DNA from: a virus
IMG/VR virus record: IMGVR_UViG_3300038441_000470
Location: 1-43,304 of that record
Strand: one strand, 5' to 3'
DNA length: 43,304 bases
Shown here: one piece after another, positions 30,752 to 39,120 of the stretch
How positions within the stretch are numbered: the stretch's first letter is position 1
Layout of the letters: each line of letters begins with the position of its first letter
Program-made: the position numbers and the translations under genes
The notes under the pieces: model-generated
What the model saw: the letters and a program-made list of their open reading frames with translations, nothing else
What the model was told of the DNA's origin: nothing
Databases searched by the model: none

Positions 30752-31021
30752 ATGAAACAGATCCTCAAAGCCGTAGTACTGTCCATCGCTGCCCTGACCC
30801 TGGGAAACGTCGTAAAGGCCGACACAGCGAAAGTTACGTCCGAGCCGTTCGGCTTTCGCTGCGAAGGGCCAGAGCTCGGATTCACGATCAATGGCTGTGC
30901 CGAAAAGCTGATCGAAAAGTGCCCGGACGGCGTGGTGATACTGGCGGAGAAGCACACCAAGCCAGAGGAAACTCCAGCGGTCGTCGAGGGTATCGCGGCC
31001 TGCGCGATAAAGCCTATATGA
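30752..31021 (+). CDS. exported four-cysteine early protein (89 aa)
   Basis: An 89-residue protein with a clear Sec signal peptide (MKQILKAVVLSIAALTLG, cleavage likely after VKA at residue 23). The mature part has Cys37, Cys49, Cys57 and Cys84, fit for two disulfides in the periplasm. GGAG lies upstream. Exported early proteins can block superinfection or alter the envelope; here the role is not known. Confidence 0.75.
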   Translation: MKQILKAVVLSIAALTLGNVVKADTAKVTSEPFGFRCEGPELGFTINGCAEKLIEKCPDGVVILAEKHTKPEETPAVVEGIAACAIKPI

Positions 31022-31233
31022 AACAGCCGGACTTCACGCCAGCACAGCCATGGCGGTTCATCGCCGGCGATGTGATAGCGCGTGCGCCGGTAGTGCCAAG
31101 GCGTCTGACATCGACCATCTGTGCCGGACGCCTGGACAAGTACACCATAGACTGCATGATAGCGACGGTCGAGACGGCCAAGATACTGAACCGCATTGCC
31201 GGCAAGCACGACCATCACGGGGTGCCATCATGA
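31018..31233 (+). CDS. small basic early protein (71 aa)
   Basis: A 71-residue protein (MKQPDFTPAQPWRFIAGDV), overlapping the exported protein stop by ATGA. No family recognised. Confidence 0.6.
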   Translation: MKQPDFTPAQPWRFIAGDVIARAPVVPRRLTSTICAGRLDKYTIDCMIATVETAKILNRIAGKHDHHGVPS

Positions 31234-31430
31234 GCACGATTGAAGAGAAGGAGCGCGACCGGAAGTTCATCGAAGAACAGGTCGAGCGCTACCTTAAACA
31301 GGGCGGTAAGATCCGCGAGATTGAACCCGGCGTCAGTAACGACGTGATCGACTACTGGGGCGAAACGAACCGGGAGGTTGACGAGAATGAAGTCTATCGA
31401 GGACTGGACCAGAGAGTTGGCAGAAGCTAA
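31230..31430 (+). CDS. early regulator-like protein (66 aa)
   Basis: A 66-residue charged protein. The RYLKQGGKIREIEPGVS segment resembles a motif of small phage-borne proteins that have sometimes been called transcription regulators. Confidence in the function is low. Overlaps its neighbours at both ends. Confidence 0.55.
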   Translation: MSTIEEKERDRKFIEEQVERYLKQGGKIREIEPGVSNDVIDYWGETNREVDENEVYRGLDQRVGRS

Positions 31431-31635
31431 CAACGCGCCAAAGCACAAGCCGGGCGTGTCGGTAACCTGGGAAATGCTGGAGTACGCTGGAGAAGTGTCG
31501 GTCGATGTTCTTGGCCGCGTCACCGCCCGGTGCCAGGGGTGCGGGGATTGGACCGAAGTAGATTGTGACCCGCACCAGTTCGACGCCGCTTATCACTACT
31601 GCAACAAGGGAGGACCGTCACCATGCTGCCCGTGA
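31387..31635 (+). CDS. zinc-ribbon-like early protein (82 aa)
   Basis: An 82-residue protein with CQGCGDWTEVDC and a later HYCNKGGPSPCC cluster. GGAGG lies 9 nt before the ATG at 31387. It overlaps the preceding gene by 44 nt and the next by 13 nt, an exceptionally tight arrangement. Confidence 0.6.
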   Translation: MKSIEDWTRELAEANNAPKHKPGVSVTWEMLEYAGEVSVDVLGRVTARCQGCGDWTEVDCDPHQFDAAYHYCNKGGPSPCCP

Positions 31636-31949
31636 AAACTTCTGGTTGGATGGTCAACCTTGCAATGCGCCGCGTCGAGCCAGTTACCGCCGAAGAAAGC
31701 CCGTTCAATACCGGCACATACGGCAAGTACCGCGCGCCTAAGCGGACTTGGATGCTGCACGCCGAGAGCGTGCACGCTACCCGCCTGGACGCGCTGAAAT
31801 GGCTGCAGAAGCGCATGTGTGACCGGCACAGGGGTATGGTCGAGGCTCTGCGCAAGTATCGCGACGAGCTGTCGGCAGTCGATACAGCTGTGCTGATCGA
31901 GCAACGTTCGCAGGAGCGCCACACCGGACCAACGAGCTGGCTGCCATGA
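31623..31949 (+). CDS. basic early protein, unknown function (108 aa)
   Basis: A 108-residue basic helical protein (LDALKWLQKRMCDRHRG in the middle). GGGAGG lies upstream. Overlaps its neighbours at both ends. No family recognised. Confidence 0.6.
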   Translation: MLPVKTSGWMVNLAMRRVEPVTAEESPFNTGTYGKYRAPKRTWMLHAESVHATRLDALKWLQKRMCDRHRGMVEALRKYRDELSAVDTAVLIEQRSQERHTGPTSWLP

Positions 31950-32194
31950 GCGAATTCCAGACTTCGAGCACCCGTAAAGCACAGAAGCAGCACAAATGCC
32001 AGTGCTGCTACAAACCAATCGAACCCGGCACGCAGTACGTAAGGCACGCTGGTTGTAATGACGGCGATTTCTACTGGTTCGTCTTCCATGAAAATTGTGG
32101 TGCACTGGTGCAAAAGGTAGCCGACTACATCGGCGAAGCGATAGACCCCGGCGAGGCTATCTACTTGGCAGAAGAGTACGGGGTGGAATTATGA
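31946..32194 (+). CDS. zinc-ribbon early protein (82 aa)
   Basis: An 82-residue protein: KCQCCYKPIEPGTQYVRHAG, then FHENCGALV. This C-x2-C / H-x3-C ribbon is a recurring type in phage early genes. Overlaps the previous gene and the next by ATGA. Confidence 0.65.
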   Translation: MSEFQTSSTRKAQKQHKCQCCYKPIEPGTQYVRHAGCNDGDFYWFVFHENCGALVQKVADYIGEAIDPGEAIYLAEEYGVEL

Positions 32195-32343
32195 CCTGCT
32201 TTGAAGAAGGCTACGCGGCCAGGCTGAAAGGCCAGAGCGAGGAAGCCAACCCCTACGACTTCGACGAGCAGCCGTACTCACACAGGAAGTGGAAAATGGG
32301 CTGGCATGCGGCAACCAAGTACCTGCGGGAGAGCATGCGATGA
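32191..32343 (+). CDS. ribosome modulation factor (RMF)-like protein
   Basis: A 50-residue protein that follows the RMF pattern: G7-Y8-A, G14-x-S16, P21-Y22, W34, G37-W38-A (EEGYAARLKGQS ... PYDFDEQ ... WKMGWHAATKYL). RMF binds and dimerises 70S ribosomes; CrpP is a related short type. If real, it could shut off or store host ribosomes or act on another target. Starts in ATGA overlap. Homology is by motif only. Confidence 0.6.
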   Translation: MTCFEEGYAARLKGQSEEANPYDFDEQPYSHRKWKMGWHAATKYLRESMR

Positions 32344-32546
32344 ACCTGCTGAGAGTGCGAAAGAACGGCGGCACAATCGTGCATTGGAAAGAGTTCAGCA
32401 AGGGCCGGGCGCTTTGCGGAGCGAACCACGGAAACCGCAACATAGGCCGGTCGTGCTGGGTAATAGTGCTAGCGGAAGACGGCCAGTTCACGAAGTTGTG
32501 TTCACTGTGCCTGAAACGCAAGGCGGAACTGGAGCGCTTGCCATGA
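32340..32546 (+). CDS. small zinc-binding protein, paralogue of the 28922 gene
   Basis: A 68-residue protein: LLRVRKNGGTIVHWKEFSKG, ALCGA, CSLCLKRKAELE. Same ordered motif as the gene at 28922, so the two probably derive from a duplication. Overlaps the RMF-like and the following gene by ATGA. Confidence 0.65.
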   Translation: MNLLRVRKNGGTIVHWKEFSKGRALCGANHGNRNIGRSCWVIVLAEDGQFTKLCSLCLKRKAELERLP

Positions 32547-32797
32547 AACGAGTCTACTACGTTGTGTGCCCAGGCTGGATCGAGAGCAAGAACGACGGGC
32601 AGCGCCACTTCATCGGCGCCATGCAACTGATGAACCTGTACGGCCTGAATACGCGGCGACACGACGTGCACATCGAGCCAAGCGCGTCGTGGGAGTTCCA
32701 CGGGTGGAACCCACCAACTGATGCCGTCTACCTGCGGCCACGATACCACGGCGATTACACGGAGCAACCAGTCTATGAAACCGACACCAGAAACTGA
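32543..32797 (+). CDS. early protein, unknown function (84 aa)
   Basis: An 84-residue protein (MKRVYYVVCPGWIESKNDG), with HFIGAMQLMNLYGLN, a pattern of short phage proteins without assigned role. ATGA overlap with the preceding gene. Confidence 0.6.
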   Translation: MKRVYYVVCPGWIESKNDGQRHFIGAMQLMNLYGLNTRRHDVHIEPSASWEFHGWNPPTDAVYLRPRYHGDYTEQPVYETDTRN

Positions 32798-32930
32798 CCG
32801 CCACTACCGCCAGGCGATGGGGCTGTCCATGTGCGCACGCACCTTCGCCAGCCTGGGTAAGTGGTTCGATGCGCACCGCTGCCTGGAGAAGGCCAAACAG
32901 CACTGGATCAAAGTTGAGTGGTTGCCATGA
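32775..32930 (+). CDS. small early protein (51 aa)
   Basis: A 51-residue helical protein (MKPTPETDRHYRQAMGL) with GGAG 9 nt upstream. Overlaps the gene before by 23 nt and the next by ATGA. Confidence 0.55.
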   Translation: MKPTPETDRHYRQAMGLSMCARTFASLGKWFDAHRCLEKAKQHWIKVEWLP

Positions 32931-33511
32931 AAAAGAACGAATTTATGATGGTACCGCGTGAGCTGGATGTCGAGGGTGCCAGGGATTTCTACAACGAGCA
33001 CTGGACAGGCCGGTGCGAGGATCTTTGGCCGCAGCTCTTGGATTACGTGAAGGCCAAGCCAGCCGAGCAGCACCAGGGCGAGCCGGTGGCGTGGATGGCC
33101 TGGATCAAGTTAGGTAGCCTTGCAGGGCAATTGATCCAGGTCGAGCATGCCACCAATCTTAATCCGAAGTTGTACGAGGGGCCGTTCCCTGTATTCCGAC
33201 ACGCCGACCCTGGCGAGATTGAGCGGCTGCGCGCAGAGGCTGGCCAGCACAAGCTGGCAATGGACGCTGCCTGCGGTGAAATCGAGGCCCTGCGCGCCCA
33301 GCTGGCCGAGCGGGATGCCCTGCTGCGTGAGGCTTACAATGAGCTGGCTAAAAATGCCGTCCAAGACATACCTGAAGTATTAATGGACAAAATCGACGCC
33401 ACCCTACCCGCCAGCGCAAAGCCGAGCGCGCCGAAGTGCAGAACCTGCAATGGTACTGGGCTGGAGTATGACAGCGGTGCTGCGCATCCGTGCACGGACT
33501 GTAAGCCGTGA
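32927..33511 (+). CDS. coiled-coil protein with CxxCxGxG zinc tail
   Basis: A 194-residue protein. Residues about 95-145 form a coiled coil (EIERLRAEAGQHKLAMD; IEALRAQLAERDALLRE). The C-terminal CRTCNGTGLEYDSG ... CTDC resembles the DnaJ-type zinc centre. ATG at 32927 overlaps the preceding stop. Function unknown. Confidence 0.65.
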   Translation: MKKNEFMMVPRELDVEGARDFYNEHWTGRCEDLWPQLLDYVKAKPAEQHQGEPVAWMAWIKLGSLAGQLIQVEHATNLNPKLYEGPFPVFRHADPGEIERLRAEAGQHKLAMDAACGEIEALRAQLAERDALLREAYNELAKNAVQDIPEVLMDKIDATLPASAKPSAPKCRTCNGTGLEYDSGAAHPCTDCKP

Positions 33512-33834
33512 TACCCGATGGCTGGGTGCTGGTGCCAGTTGTGCCCAGCGAACGGATGCTGACGGAGTTCAGCGGTGTGTGGGCGCCGTGGCTACCAAAG
33601 AAACGGCGCGAGCTGGAGCTGAAAGCCTACGCCGACATGCTGGCCGTGGTGCCGACAGCTCCAGTGGGTGACAGCAGCCAGGTGCAAGCCCTGCAGGCAC
33701 AGATTCGCCGGCTGTACAAGGAGCTGGACATATCGAAAGCGGAAACAAAAAAGGCCTACAAGAAACTCAAGTACGCGTGGGACAAGATCCGCGCTCTAGA
33801 GGTGCACAATGAACGGACCGATTCCATTCACTGA
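33508..33834 (+). CDS. coiled-coil early protein (108 aa, GTG start)
   Basis: A 108-residue protein: an N-terminal tryptophan-rich part (IPDGWVLVPVVPSER) and a C-terminal coil (QALQAQIRRLYKELD). Starts GTG in ATGA-like overlap (GTGA). Overlaps the HTH gene by 26 nt. Confidence 0.6.
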   Translation: MIPDGWVLVPVVPSERMLTEFSGVWAPWLPKKRRELELKAYADMLAVVPTAPVGDSSQVQALQAQIRRLYKELDISKAETKKAYKKLKYAWDKIRALEVHNERTDSIH

Positions 33835-34321
33835 CCGGCAGCTGTTCACCATGGCCACCCTGTACGCACGCGGTGAGGGCGTGAAAACCATTGCCGAGAA
33901 GTACGGCGTAGCGCACACCGTGATCAGGCAAAGGCTGATGACCTTGGGTATCCGACTGCGCCTACGCGGGGCACCACGCGTGAAGGACATGGACCTGGAC
34001 GTGCTGGCCAAGGCCCACGCCCTGCGCAAAGAAGACTACTCGTGGCGCTGGATAGCCAGGCAGCTCGGCCAGCCTGACCACCTGCGGCTTGCCCAGGCAG
34101 TCGGACGGGCGGCGCGCAACGGGCTGTTAGGTGCGCACAACAAGTACCATAATGGTCGACCCGGCATCGCCTACTTCGACCTGATGCTGAACTGTGCCAA
34201 AGCGATGCACGAAGACGGCCTGACCTGGCCAGTCATTGCCCAGGCGTTCGGCGCGTCACCTACTGCCCTTAACCACGCTGTATCGACGATGGAACAGGTA
34301 CCGTATGAATCCTGCGCTTGA
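33809..34321 (+). CDS. HTH DNA-binding protein
   Basis: A 170-residue basic protein. At least one clear helix-turn-helix (residues 11-50, LYARGEGVKTIAEKYGVAHT) and two similar helical units later (SWRWIARQLGQPDH; TWPVIAQAFGASPTAL). Position immediately before the primase gene makes it a candidate origin binder or late/early switch. AGAGGTG lies upstream. Confidence 0.7.
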   Translation: MNGPIPFTDRQLFTMATLYARGEGVKTIAEKYGVAHTVIRQRLMTLGIRLRLRGAPRVKDMDLDVLAKAHALRKEDYSWRWIARQLGQPDHLRLAQAVGRAARNGLLGAHNKYHNGRPGIAYFDLMLNCAKAMHEDGLTWPVIAQAFGASPTALNHAVSTMEQVPYESCA

Positions 34322-35150
34322 ATACTTGGCCAAGAGCTGGCTGGTCATCCCCCTGCGGGTTGGTGAGAAGGTGCCGGCTGTGAAGTGGATGGGGCTGCAG
34401 GATCTGCGCCCGCCGTTCACCAATGCATTCGCCAACCCCTGGCAGAACAACCCCAGGTTCGGGCTGGCCGTGCTGATGAAACCGTCCGGGTTGGTCTGCG
34501 TCGACTGCGACAGCGAAGCTGCCGTGCGTGAGGCCATGGGGTTGTGCCAGGAGCCGTGCAACAACATCGTGCTGAGCCGCAACGGGGCACACTTCTACTA
34601 CACGCTGCCCACAGGTGTGCCGGCGCTGCGCCGCATCCAGTGTGGAGCCAGCCAGAAGATCGATATCATGGCTGACGGCTACATGGCTGCGCCGCCGTCC
34701 ATCCACCCCAGCGGGCACAAGTACCAGTGGGTGCAGCAAGGCCCTTTGCAGCCACTTCCCGAGTGGGCGTGCAAGTACCTGTCCGAGGTCAAGGTCAGGT
34801 CCATATCGAGCCTGGGGATCACCCCCGAGGACGCCATGGGGGCATGGCCGCACAACGACGAAGACATGAAAGCGCTGCAGATCGCTTTGAAGGGCGTGAA
34901 CCCGACACTGTATAAATATCTAGCAGGCACAGATAAACCTCTTGATAGATCAAAGGCTTTGTGGTTGCTGACCAACACCCTTATTCGTTTAAGGATTAGA
35001 GGTGGCCCCGGTACACCACAAAAGTTGGATGACAAGAGCATCGCCAAGATCGTATGGTATGGGACTCTCGGTGAGAAACCCCGGCAAAGAGGGTGGCAGT
35101 GGCTCTGTGACGAGATATCCCGCGCTAGGCTTGAGCTGACGCCCGATTGA
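34305..35150 (+). CDS. Prim-Pol (AEP) primase
   Basis: A 281-residue protein. Bifunctional primase/polymerase core: LVIPLRVGEKVPA at the start, VCVDCDS (D67/D69 metal site), SRNGAHFYY (H96) and PPSIHPSG (130-137). The C-terminal 80 residues are a small helical extension with more AT-rich codons (about 34906-35060). Makes primers for the polymerase at 36525, together with the helicase next to it. Overlaps the HTH gene by 17 nt. Confidence 0.85.
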   Translation: MNPALEYLAKSWLVIPLRVGEKVPAVKWMGLQDLRPPFTNAFANPWQNNPRFGLAVLMKPSGLVCVDCDSEAAVREAMGLCQEPCNNIVLSRNGAHFYYTLPTGVPALRRIQCGASQKIDIMADGYMAAPPSIHPSGHKYQWVQQGPLQPLPEWACKYLSEVKVRSISSLGITPEDAMGAWPHNDEDMKALQIALKGVNPTLYKYLAGTDKPLDRSKALWLLTNTLIRLRIRGGPGTPQKLDDKSIAKIVWYGTLGEKPRQRGWQWLCDEISRARLELTPD

Positions 35151-35165
35151 CCCCAAGGTGAGAAC

Positions 35166-36515
35166 ATGACAACCACAATTGACAATGAGTCGCGGGAGTT
35201 GTTGAAGCAGATTTCACAAGACTTCATCAAGTTCGACGGCGGTTCTGCACCTATGGCCTTCCATATCGAGACAGGCGACAAGCTGGGCAAAGAGGGGTTC
35301 ATCGACTATTGTGCTACGCACTACGGAGACGTGGTGTTCATCGACCAAACCGGCGCCGAAGTTGACCGCGCGTCCAGCGGGTCGATCTGGTGGCAGTGGA
35401 AGGACCATTCGCGCCGGGCGGTACGTCGCATCATCATGGAGCCTACCGAGAGGCCAGAGCACGAGGGCAACCCGGAAGAGTTCAACCGTTGGTTTGTGCT
35501 CAAGAAGACCATGGCCGAGCCGGATTACAATGCCACAATCAACGACGCGGCACCGTTCATCGAGCACCTGATGACGATCAGCGACGGCGACCAGATCGGC
35601 GTCATGTACTTCCTGAATTGGTTGGCACAGCTCTACCAATACCCGAGCACCAAGATTCCTGTGGCCATCATGATGTACTCGAAGTTCGGCGGCGTGGGCA
35701 AAAACCTGATCCAGAAGCTGATGGTCAAGGTGTTCGGCAAGCCACTGGTAGCCGGAGTGTCCGGCAAGCGTCTGCAGTCCAATTTCATGGACGCTATCGA
35801 GCACAAGCGGTTGATTTTCATCAACGAATTGGCGCGGTCTGACCGGGCTGACGGGTACGAAGACTTCAAGACGCAGATTTCCGAGGAAGATACGCAGTTC
35901 GAGGGCAAAGGCCGGGCTGCACGGGAAATCCGAAACATCGCGCACTACATCATCACCACCAACAACATCGATTGCTTGCCGCTGATGCAGAACGACCGCC
36001 GCATCGCTGTGCTGATGACCGTAGAACGCCCGCTGGAAGCGGCCTATTACCGGGCGTTCATTGCCTGGGTGAATGGCCCCGGCGCCGGCATCGTGGCCAA
36101 CCTGCTGCGCACCTGGGAGTTCCCGGCCGACTGGGATCCGTACGCACCAGCACCGCAGACCATGGCCGCGCTGACCGTGCAGAAGGAAGCCTGCGGGCCG
36201 CTGCAGGGCCTGATTGAGCAGCTGGTAGAGGAAAGCATCCCGCCGTTCGACAAGGACGTGGGCCGGCCGATGGACCTGTGCATGCAGATGGCCACCTTGT
36301 ACGGTGCCAGCATCGCCAAGGGTGCAGTGGTTAACAATAAAACGCTGCCAAAGATCCTGTCCGCACTGCCTGGGGCACAGTACTTGCACCTCTCGTTCAT
36401 CAAGGCCGATGGCTCGCGAACCACGGCGCGGGCATGGTGTTGGCGCAACCAAGAGAAGTGGGCAAAGATGACACAACAAGAAATTGCAGAGGCAATGGGC
36501 CTAACTAAAACATAG
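35166..36515 (+). CDS. replicative SF3 helicase (D5/DUF5906-like)
   Basis: A 449-residue protein. Walker A is SKFGGVGKN (residues 172-180), with Asn in the usual Ser/Thr place, as often in this family. Walker B is KRLIFINEL (residues 214-222, E221), and sensor IITTNNID follows. The 160-residue N-terminal part likely links to the Prim-Pol. It unwinds at the fork as a hexamer. AAGGTGAG ribosome site upstream. Confidence 0.85.
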   Translation: MTTTIDNESRELLKQISQDFIKFDGGSAPMAFHIETGDKLGKEGFIDYCATHYGDVVFIDQTGAEVDRASSGSIWWQWKDHSRRAVRRIIMEPTERPEHEGNPEEFNRWFVLKKTMAEPDYNATINDAAPFIEHLMTISDGDQIGVMYFLNWLAQLYQYPSTKIPVAIMMYSKFGGVGKNLIQKLMVKVFGKPLVAGVSGKRLQSNFMDAIEHKRLIFINELARSDRADGYEDFKTQISEEDTQFEGKGRAAREIRNIAHYIITTNNIDCLPLMQNDRRIAVLMTVERPLEAAYYRAFIAWVNGPGAGIVANLLRTWEFPADWDPYAPAPQTMAALTVQKEACGPLQGLIEQLVEESIPPFDKDVGRPMDLCMQMATLYGASIAKGAVVNNKTLPKILSALPGAQYLHLSFIKADGSRTTARAWCWRNQEKWAKMTQQEIAEAMGLTKT

Positions 36516-36524
36516 GTATCCACC

Positions 36525-38381
36525 ATGTTCTTATGGAAAGATTACGAAACCTACTACGACAACGACTATAGCCTCAAGAAGATGACCCGCACCATGTACC
36601 TGAACGATCCTCGTTTCAAGGCGCATGGGTGTTCCTTCGCGATGGACGACAGCGACCCGTTTTGGGTGACCGGCTCCGACTTGCCGGCCTTCTGGAAGGA
36701 TGTGGGGCCGCACGTCACGGGCATGTGCTGTCACAACGGCCTGTTCGACCACGGCATTACAGCCAAGTTTTTTATGCCAGAACGAAAGGAACTACACGAC
36801 ACAATGTCGATGGCACAGGTGGCGCTGATGCGGCGCTTCCCAGGCCTGCGCATGAGCCTGGCTGCCCTGGCACAGAAGCTGTTCCCGAACGACCCGGCCA
36901 TGCACAAGTTCGAGGGCGTGCTGCCCGAGTTCCAGGGTGTGTGGCAGCTGGACCGGGCGCAGGAAGGGCGCATGGCCGACTATGCCAACCAAGACAACTT
37001 CGTCATGCGGGAGATTTACCGCTGGCTGATGAAGAACAGCGACACGCCGTGGCAGCGGGTACTGCGCGACATCCACCTGACCCTGAGCATGGGCGTTTAC
37101 CCTGTGCTTGAGATGAACACCGATCTGGCCGCGGCTGTGTACCGGAGCGAGCTGGCTGCCAAGGAAAAGGCAGTGGTCGAAATGAACATCGAGCGGTCGC
37201 ACCTGCGGTCCAATCCGAAGTTCGCTGCGCTGCTGCTGGCCAACGGCATGACTGAAGCCGAGCTGCCGACCAAGCTGAATGCGAAAGGCGACGTGACCTA
37301 CGCCTTCGCCGCTAAAGACCCGGACTTCGTGCGCCTGGCCGACCACCCTATCGCCAACATTCGCGCGCTGTACGAGCTGCGCATTGGCGAGAAGTCGGCA
37401 CAGATCATGAATCGGTCCTACGTTTTCAGCCAGCTGCCGTCACCTGTGCCTGTGCCGCTTGTGGTCGCTGCTGGGCACACCGGGCGCCACGGCGGCGACG
37501 AGTACAACCTGCAGAACCTCAAGCGCGGCAGTGACCTGCGCCGCTGCATCCGCGCAGCGAAGGACCACAAGATTCTGGTGGGGGATGCCAAGCAGATCGA
37601 GCTGCGCGGCAACGCTTGGTTCTGCGACGAAACAACCCTTACCGACCTGTGGGCCATCGACCCCAACTACGACGTGTATAGCGACCTGGCCACCGTGATC
37701 TACGGCCGGACGATCACCAAGGCCAACGAAGACGAGCGCTTCAACGGCAAGACGGGCGAGCTGGCCTGCCAGTACGGGGCGGGTGAGGAACGCATCGCAG
37801 CAGCCCTGGAGACGGCCACACCACCTGTGCCACGGGAAGAGGCACGGCGCCTGGCACCGATCATCAAGCGGGCGTACCGGTCCAAGCGGACCAAGATCGT
37901 GGCGATGTGGAAGTGGCTAAACGACACGGCCATCAAGGCCATGGCCGGCATGATACCGCCCGTCGAGCACAAGGGTGTACGCTTCGAGTTGCACCGCGCC
38001 ATCCTACCCAGTGGCCGCTGCCTGTGGTACAACAACCTGCATGTGAACGGCAAGGGTGATTGGGTCTACGACTTCGTGGACAAGAAGGGCGGGCGCTGTG
38101 TTGTCTTCGAGAAGAAGCTGTACGGCGGGGCGCTGCTAGAGAACCTGATCCAAGCCCTGTGCTACGACATCTTCATGTTCCAGCTGGACCTGGCTGACCA
38201 GTACGTCGCCCACCCAGCCATGGCCGTGCACGACGAAGGTGTGTTCATGATTCACGAGACGAAAGTGGCACAGGCGATGGCTGACCTGGGCGTGATCTAC
38301 CAATGCGCACCGGCATGGTTCCGGGGCGTCCCTATCCTGGGCGAGTTCAAGTACGGAGACACCTACTATGACGCCAAGTAA
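36525..38381 (+). CDS. DNA polymerase, family A with 3'-5' exonuclease
   Basis: A 618-residue polymerase. Exo motifs: DYET (D6/E8), NGLFD (N71-D75), YANQD (Y153-D157). Polymerase motifs: TGR at about 319-321, motif A DAKQIELR (D354), motif B R405-x3-K409-x7-Y417, motif C HDE (569-571). All catalytic acids are present, so polymerisation and proofreading should work. Motif A has Ala-Lys where DYSQIELR is common. No thumb insertion is obvious. Overlaps the Cas4-like gene by 14 nt. Confidence 0.95.
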   Translation: MFLWKDYETYYDNDYSLKKMTRTMYLNDPRFKAHGCSFAMDDSDPFWVTGSDLPAFWKDVGPHVTGMCCHNGLFDHGITAKFFMPERKELHDTMSMAQVALMRRFPGLRMSLAALAQKLFPNDPAMHKFEGVLPEFQGVWQLDRAQEGRMADYANQDNFVMREIYRWLMKNSDTPWQRVLRDIHLTLSMGVYPVLEMNTDLAAAVYRSELAAKEKAVVEMNIERSHLRSNPKFAALLLANGMTEAELPTKLNAKGDVTYAFAAKDPDFVRLADHPIANIRALYELRIGEKSAQIMNRSYVFSQLPSPVPVPLVVAAGHTGRHGGDEYNLQNLKRGSDLRRCIRAAKDHKILVGDAKQIELRGNAWFCDETTLTDLWAIDPNYDVYSDLATVIYGRTITKANEDERFNGKTGELACQYGAGEERIAAALETATPPVPREEARRLAPIIKRAYRSKRTKIVAMWKWLNDTAIKAMAGMIPPVEHKGVRFELHRAILPSGRCLWYNNLHVNGKGDWVYDFVDKKGGRCVVFEKKLYGGALLENLIQALCYDIFMFQLDLADQYVAHPAMAVHDEGVFMIHETKVAQAMADLGVIYQCAPAWFRGVPILGEFKYGDTYYDAK

Positions 38382-39117
38382 CCAGCTGCGTGTGTGGGGC
38401 ATCACCCGCCTGCGCGATATCCAGCAGTGCCCCCGGCGATTCATGGCCAAGTACGAGTGGAAGCAGTGGATTGACGATGACGAAAACGAGGCGATGAAAC
38501 GCGGCAAGCGCTTTCACAGTGCCGTCGAGGAAGCGATTAAGTGGGGCGTGGTCATGCCCAACGAGCCGATGTTCAAGAACGTCGAAGACTACGTACTGAT
38601 GCTGTGCGACATGAAGGCACAGGGCATCGGCGTCATGCCAGAGTTCAAGTTCGGCATGAACATCGCTTTTCAGATGACCGACTTCTTCAAGGCGCCGAAC
38701 CTGCGTGTTCGCTGCGGCCTGGACGTGATGGTGCGCGACGGTAAGAAGATCCTGATCATCGACTGGAAGACCGGACGCTACAAGCCGGAGCACCTGGAAG
38801 ACGCCGACTTCTACGGCTGCATGACGGACATCGCCCTGGGCGCCACCAGCACCACTGTGCAGTACGTCTACGCCGACGACCCGCAGTGCAGCTTCACCCG
38901 CGACATCACAGACGCCAGCGGCATGGCGCGGCACTTCTATGAGCGCTTCGAGGAAGCCGACAAGTACCTGGCCGACAAGCTGGACAATCCACCGATGAAC
39001 CCAGGCAAGTACTGCGGGTACTGTGGGCATGTACAGTGCCCAAACAACAAGAACGGCAAGGCACAGGCAATTGCCAAGCTGCAGGTGCAGAACGACCAAG
39101 TTCTGTTCAAGGGGTGA
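38368..39117 (+). CDS. Cas4/RecB-like PD-(D/E)XK exonuclease with Fe-S cysteines
   Basis: A 249-residue protein. N-terminal QQCPRRF (C21), RFHSAVEE (H50), GLDV (D119), IIDWKTG (D132/K134), and C-terminal CGYCGHVQC (C216, C219, C224). One N-terminal and three C-terminal cysteines form the Fe-S clasp of Cas4/AddB-type nucleases. No CRISPR array or Cas1/2 is present, so it is likely a replication/recombination nuclease. Lies between polymerase and SNF2 helicase. Confidence 0.85.
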   Translation: MTPSNQLRVWGITRLRDIQQCPRRFMAKYEWKQWIDDDENEAMKRGKRFHSAVEEAIKWGVVMPNEPMFKNVEDYVLMLCDMKAQGIGVMPEFKFGMNIAFQMTDFFKAPNLRVRCGLDVMVRDGKKILIIDWKTGRYKPEHLEDADFYGCMTDIALGATSTTVQYVYADDPQCSFTRDITDASGMARHFYERFEEADKYLADKLDNPPMNPGKYCGYCGHVQCPNNKNGKAQAIAKLQVQNDQVLFKG

Positions 39118-39120
39118 GCC

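Noticed and set aside
38368-39117. Part of a CRISPR-Cas adaptation module
   Set aside because: The Cas4-like protein stands alone with replication genes; no Cas1, Cas2 or array is present.
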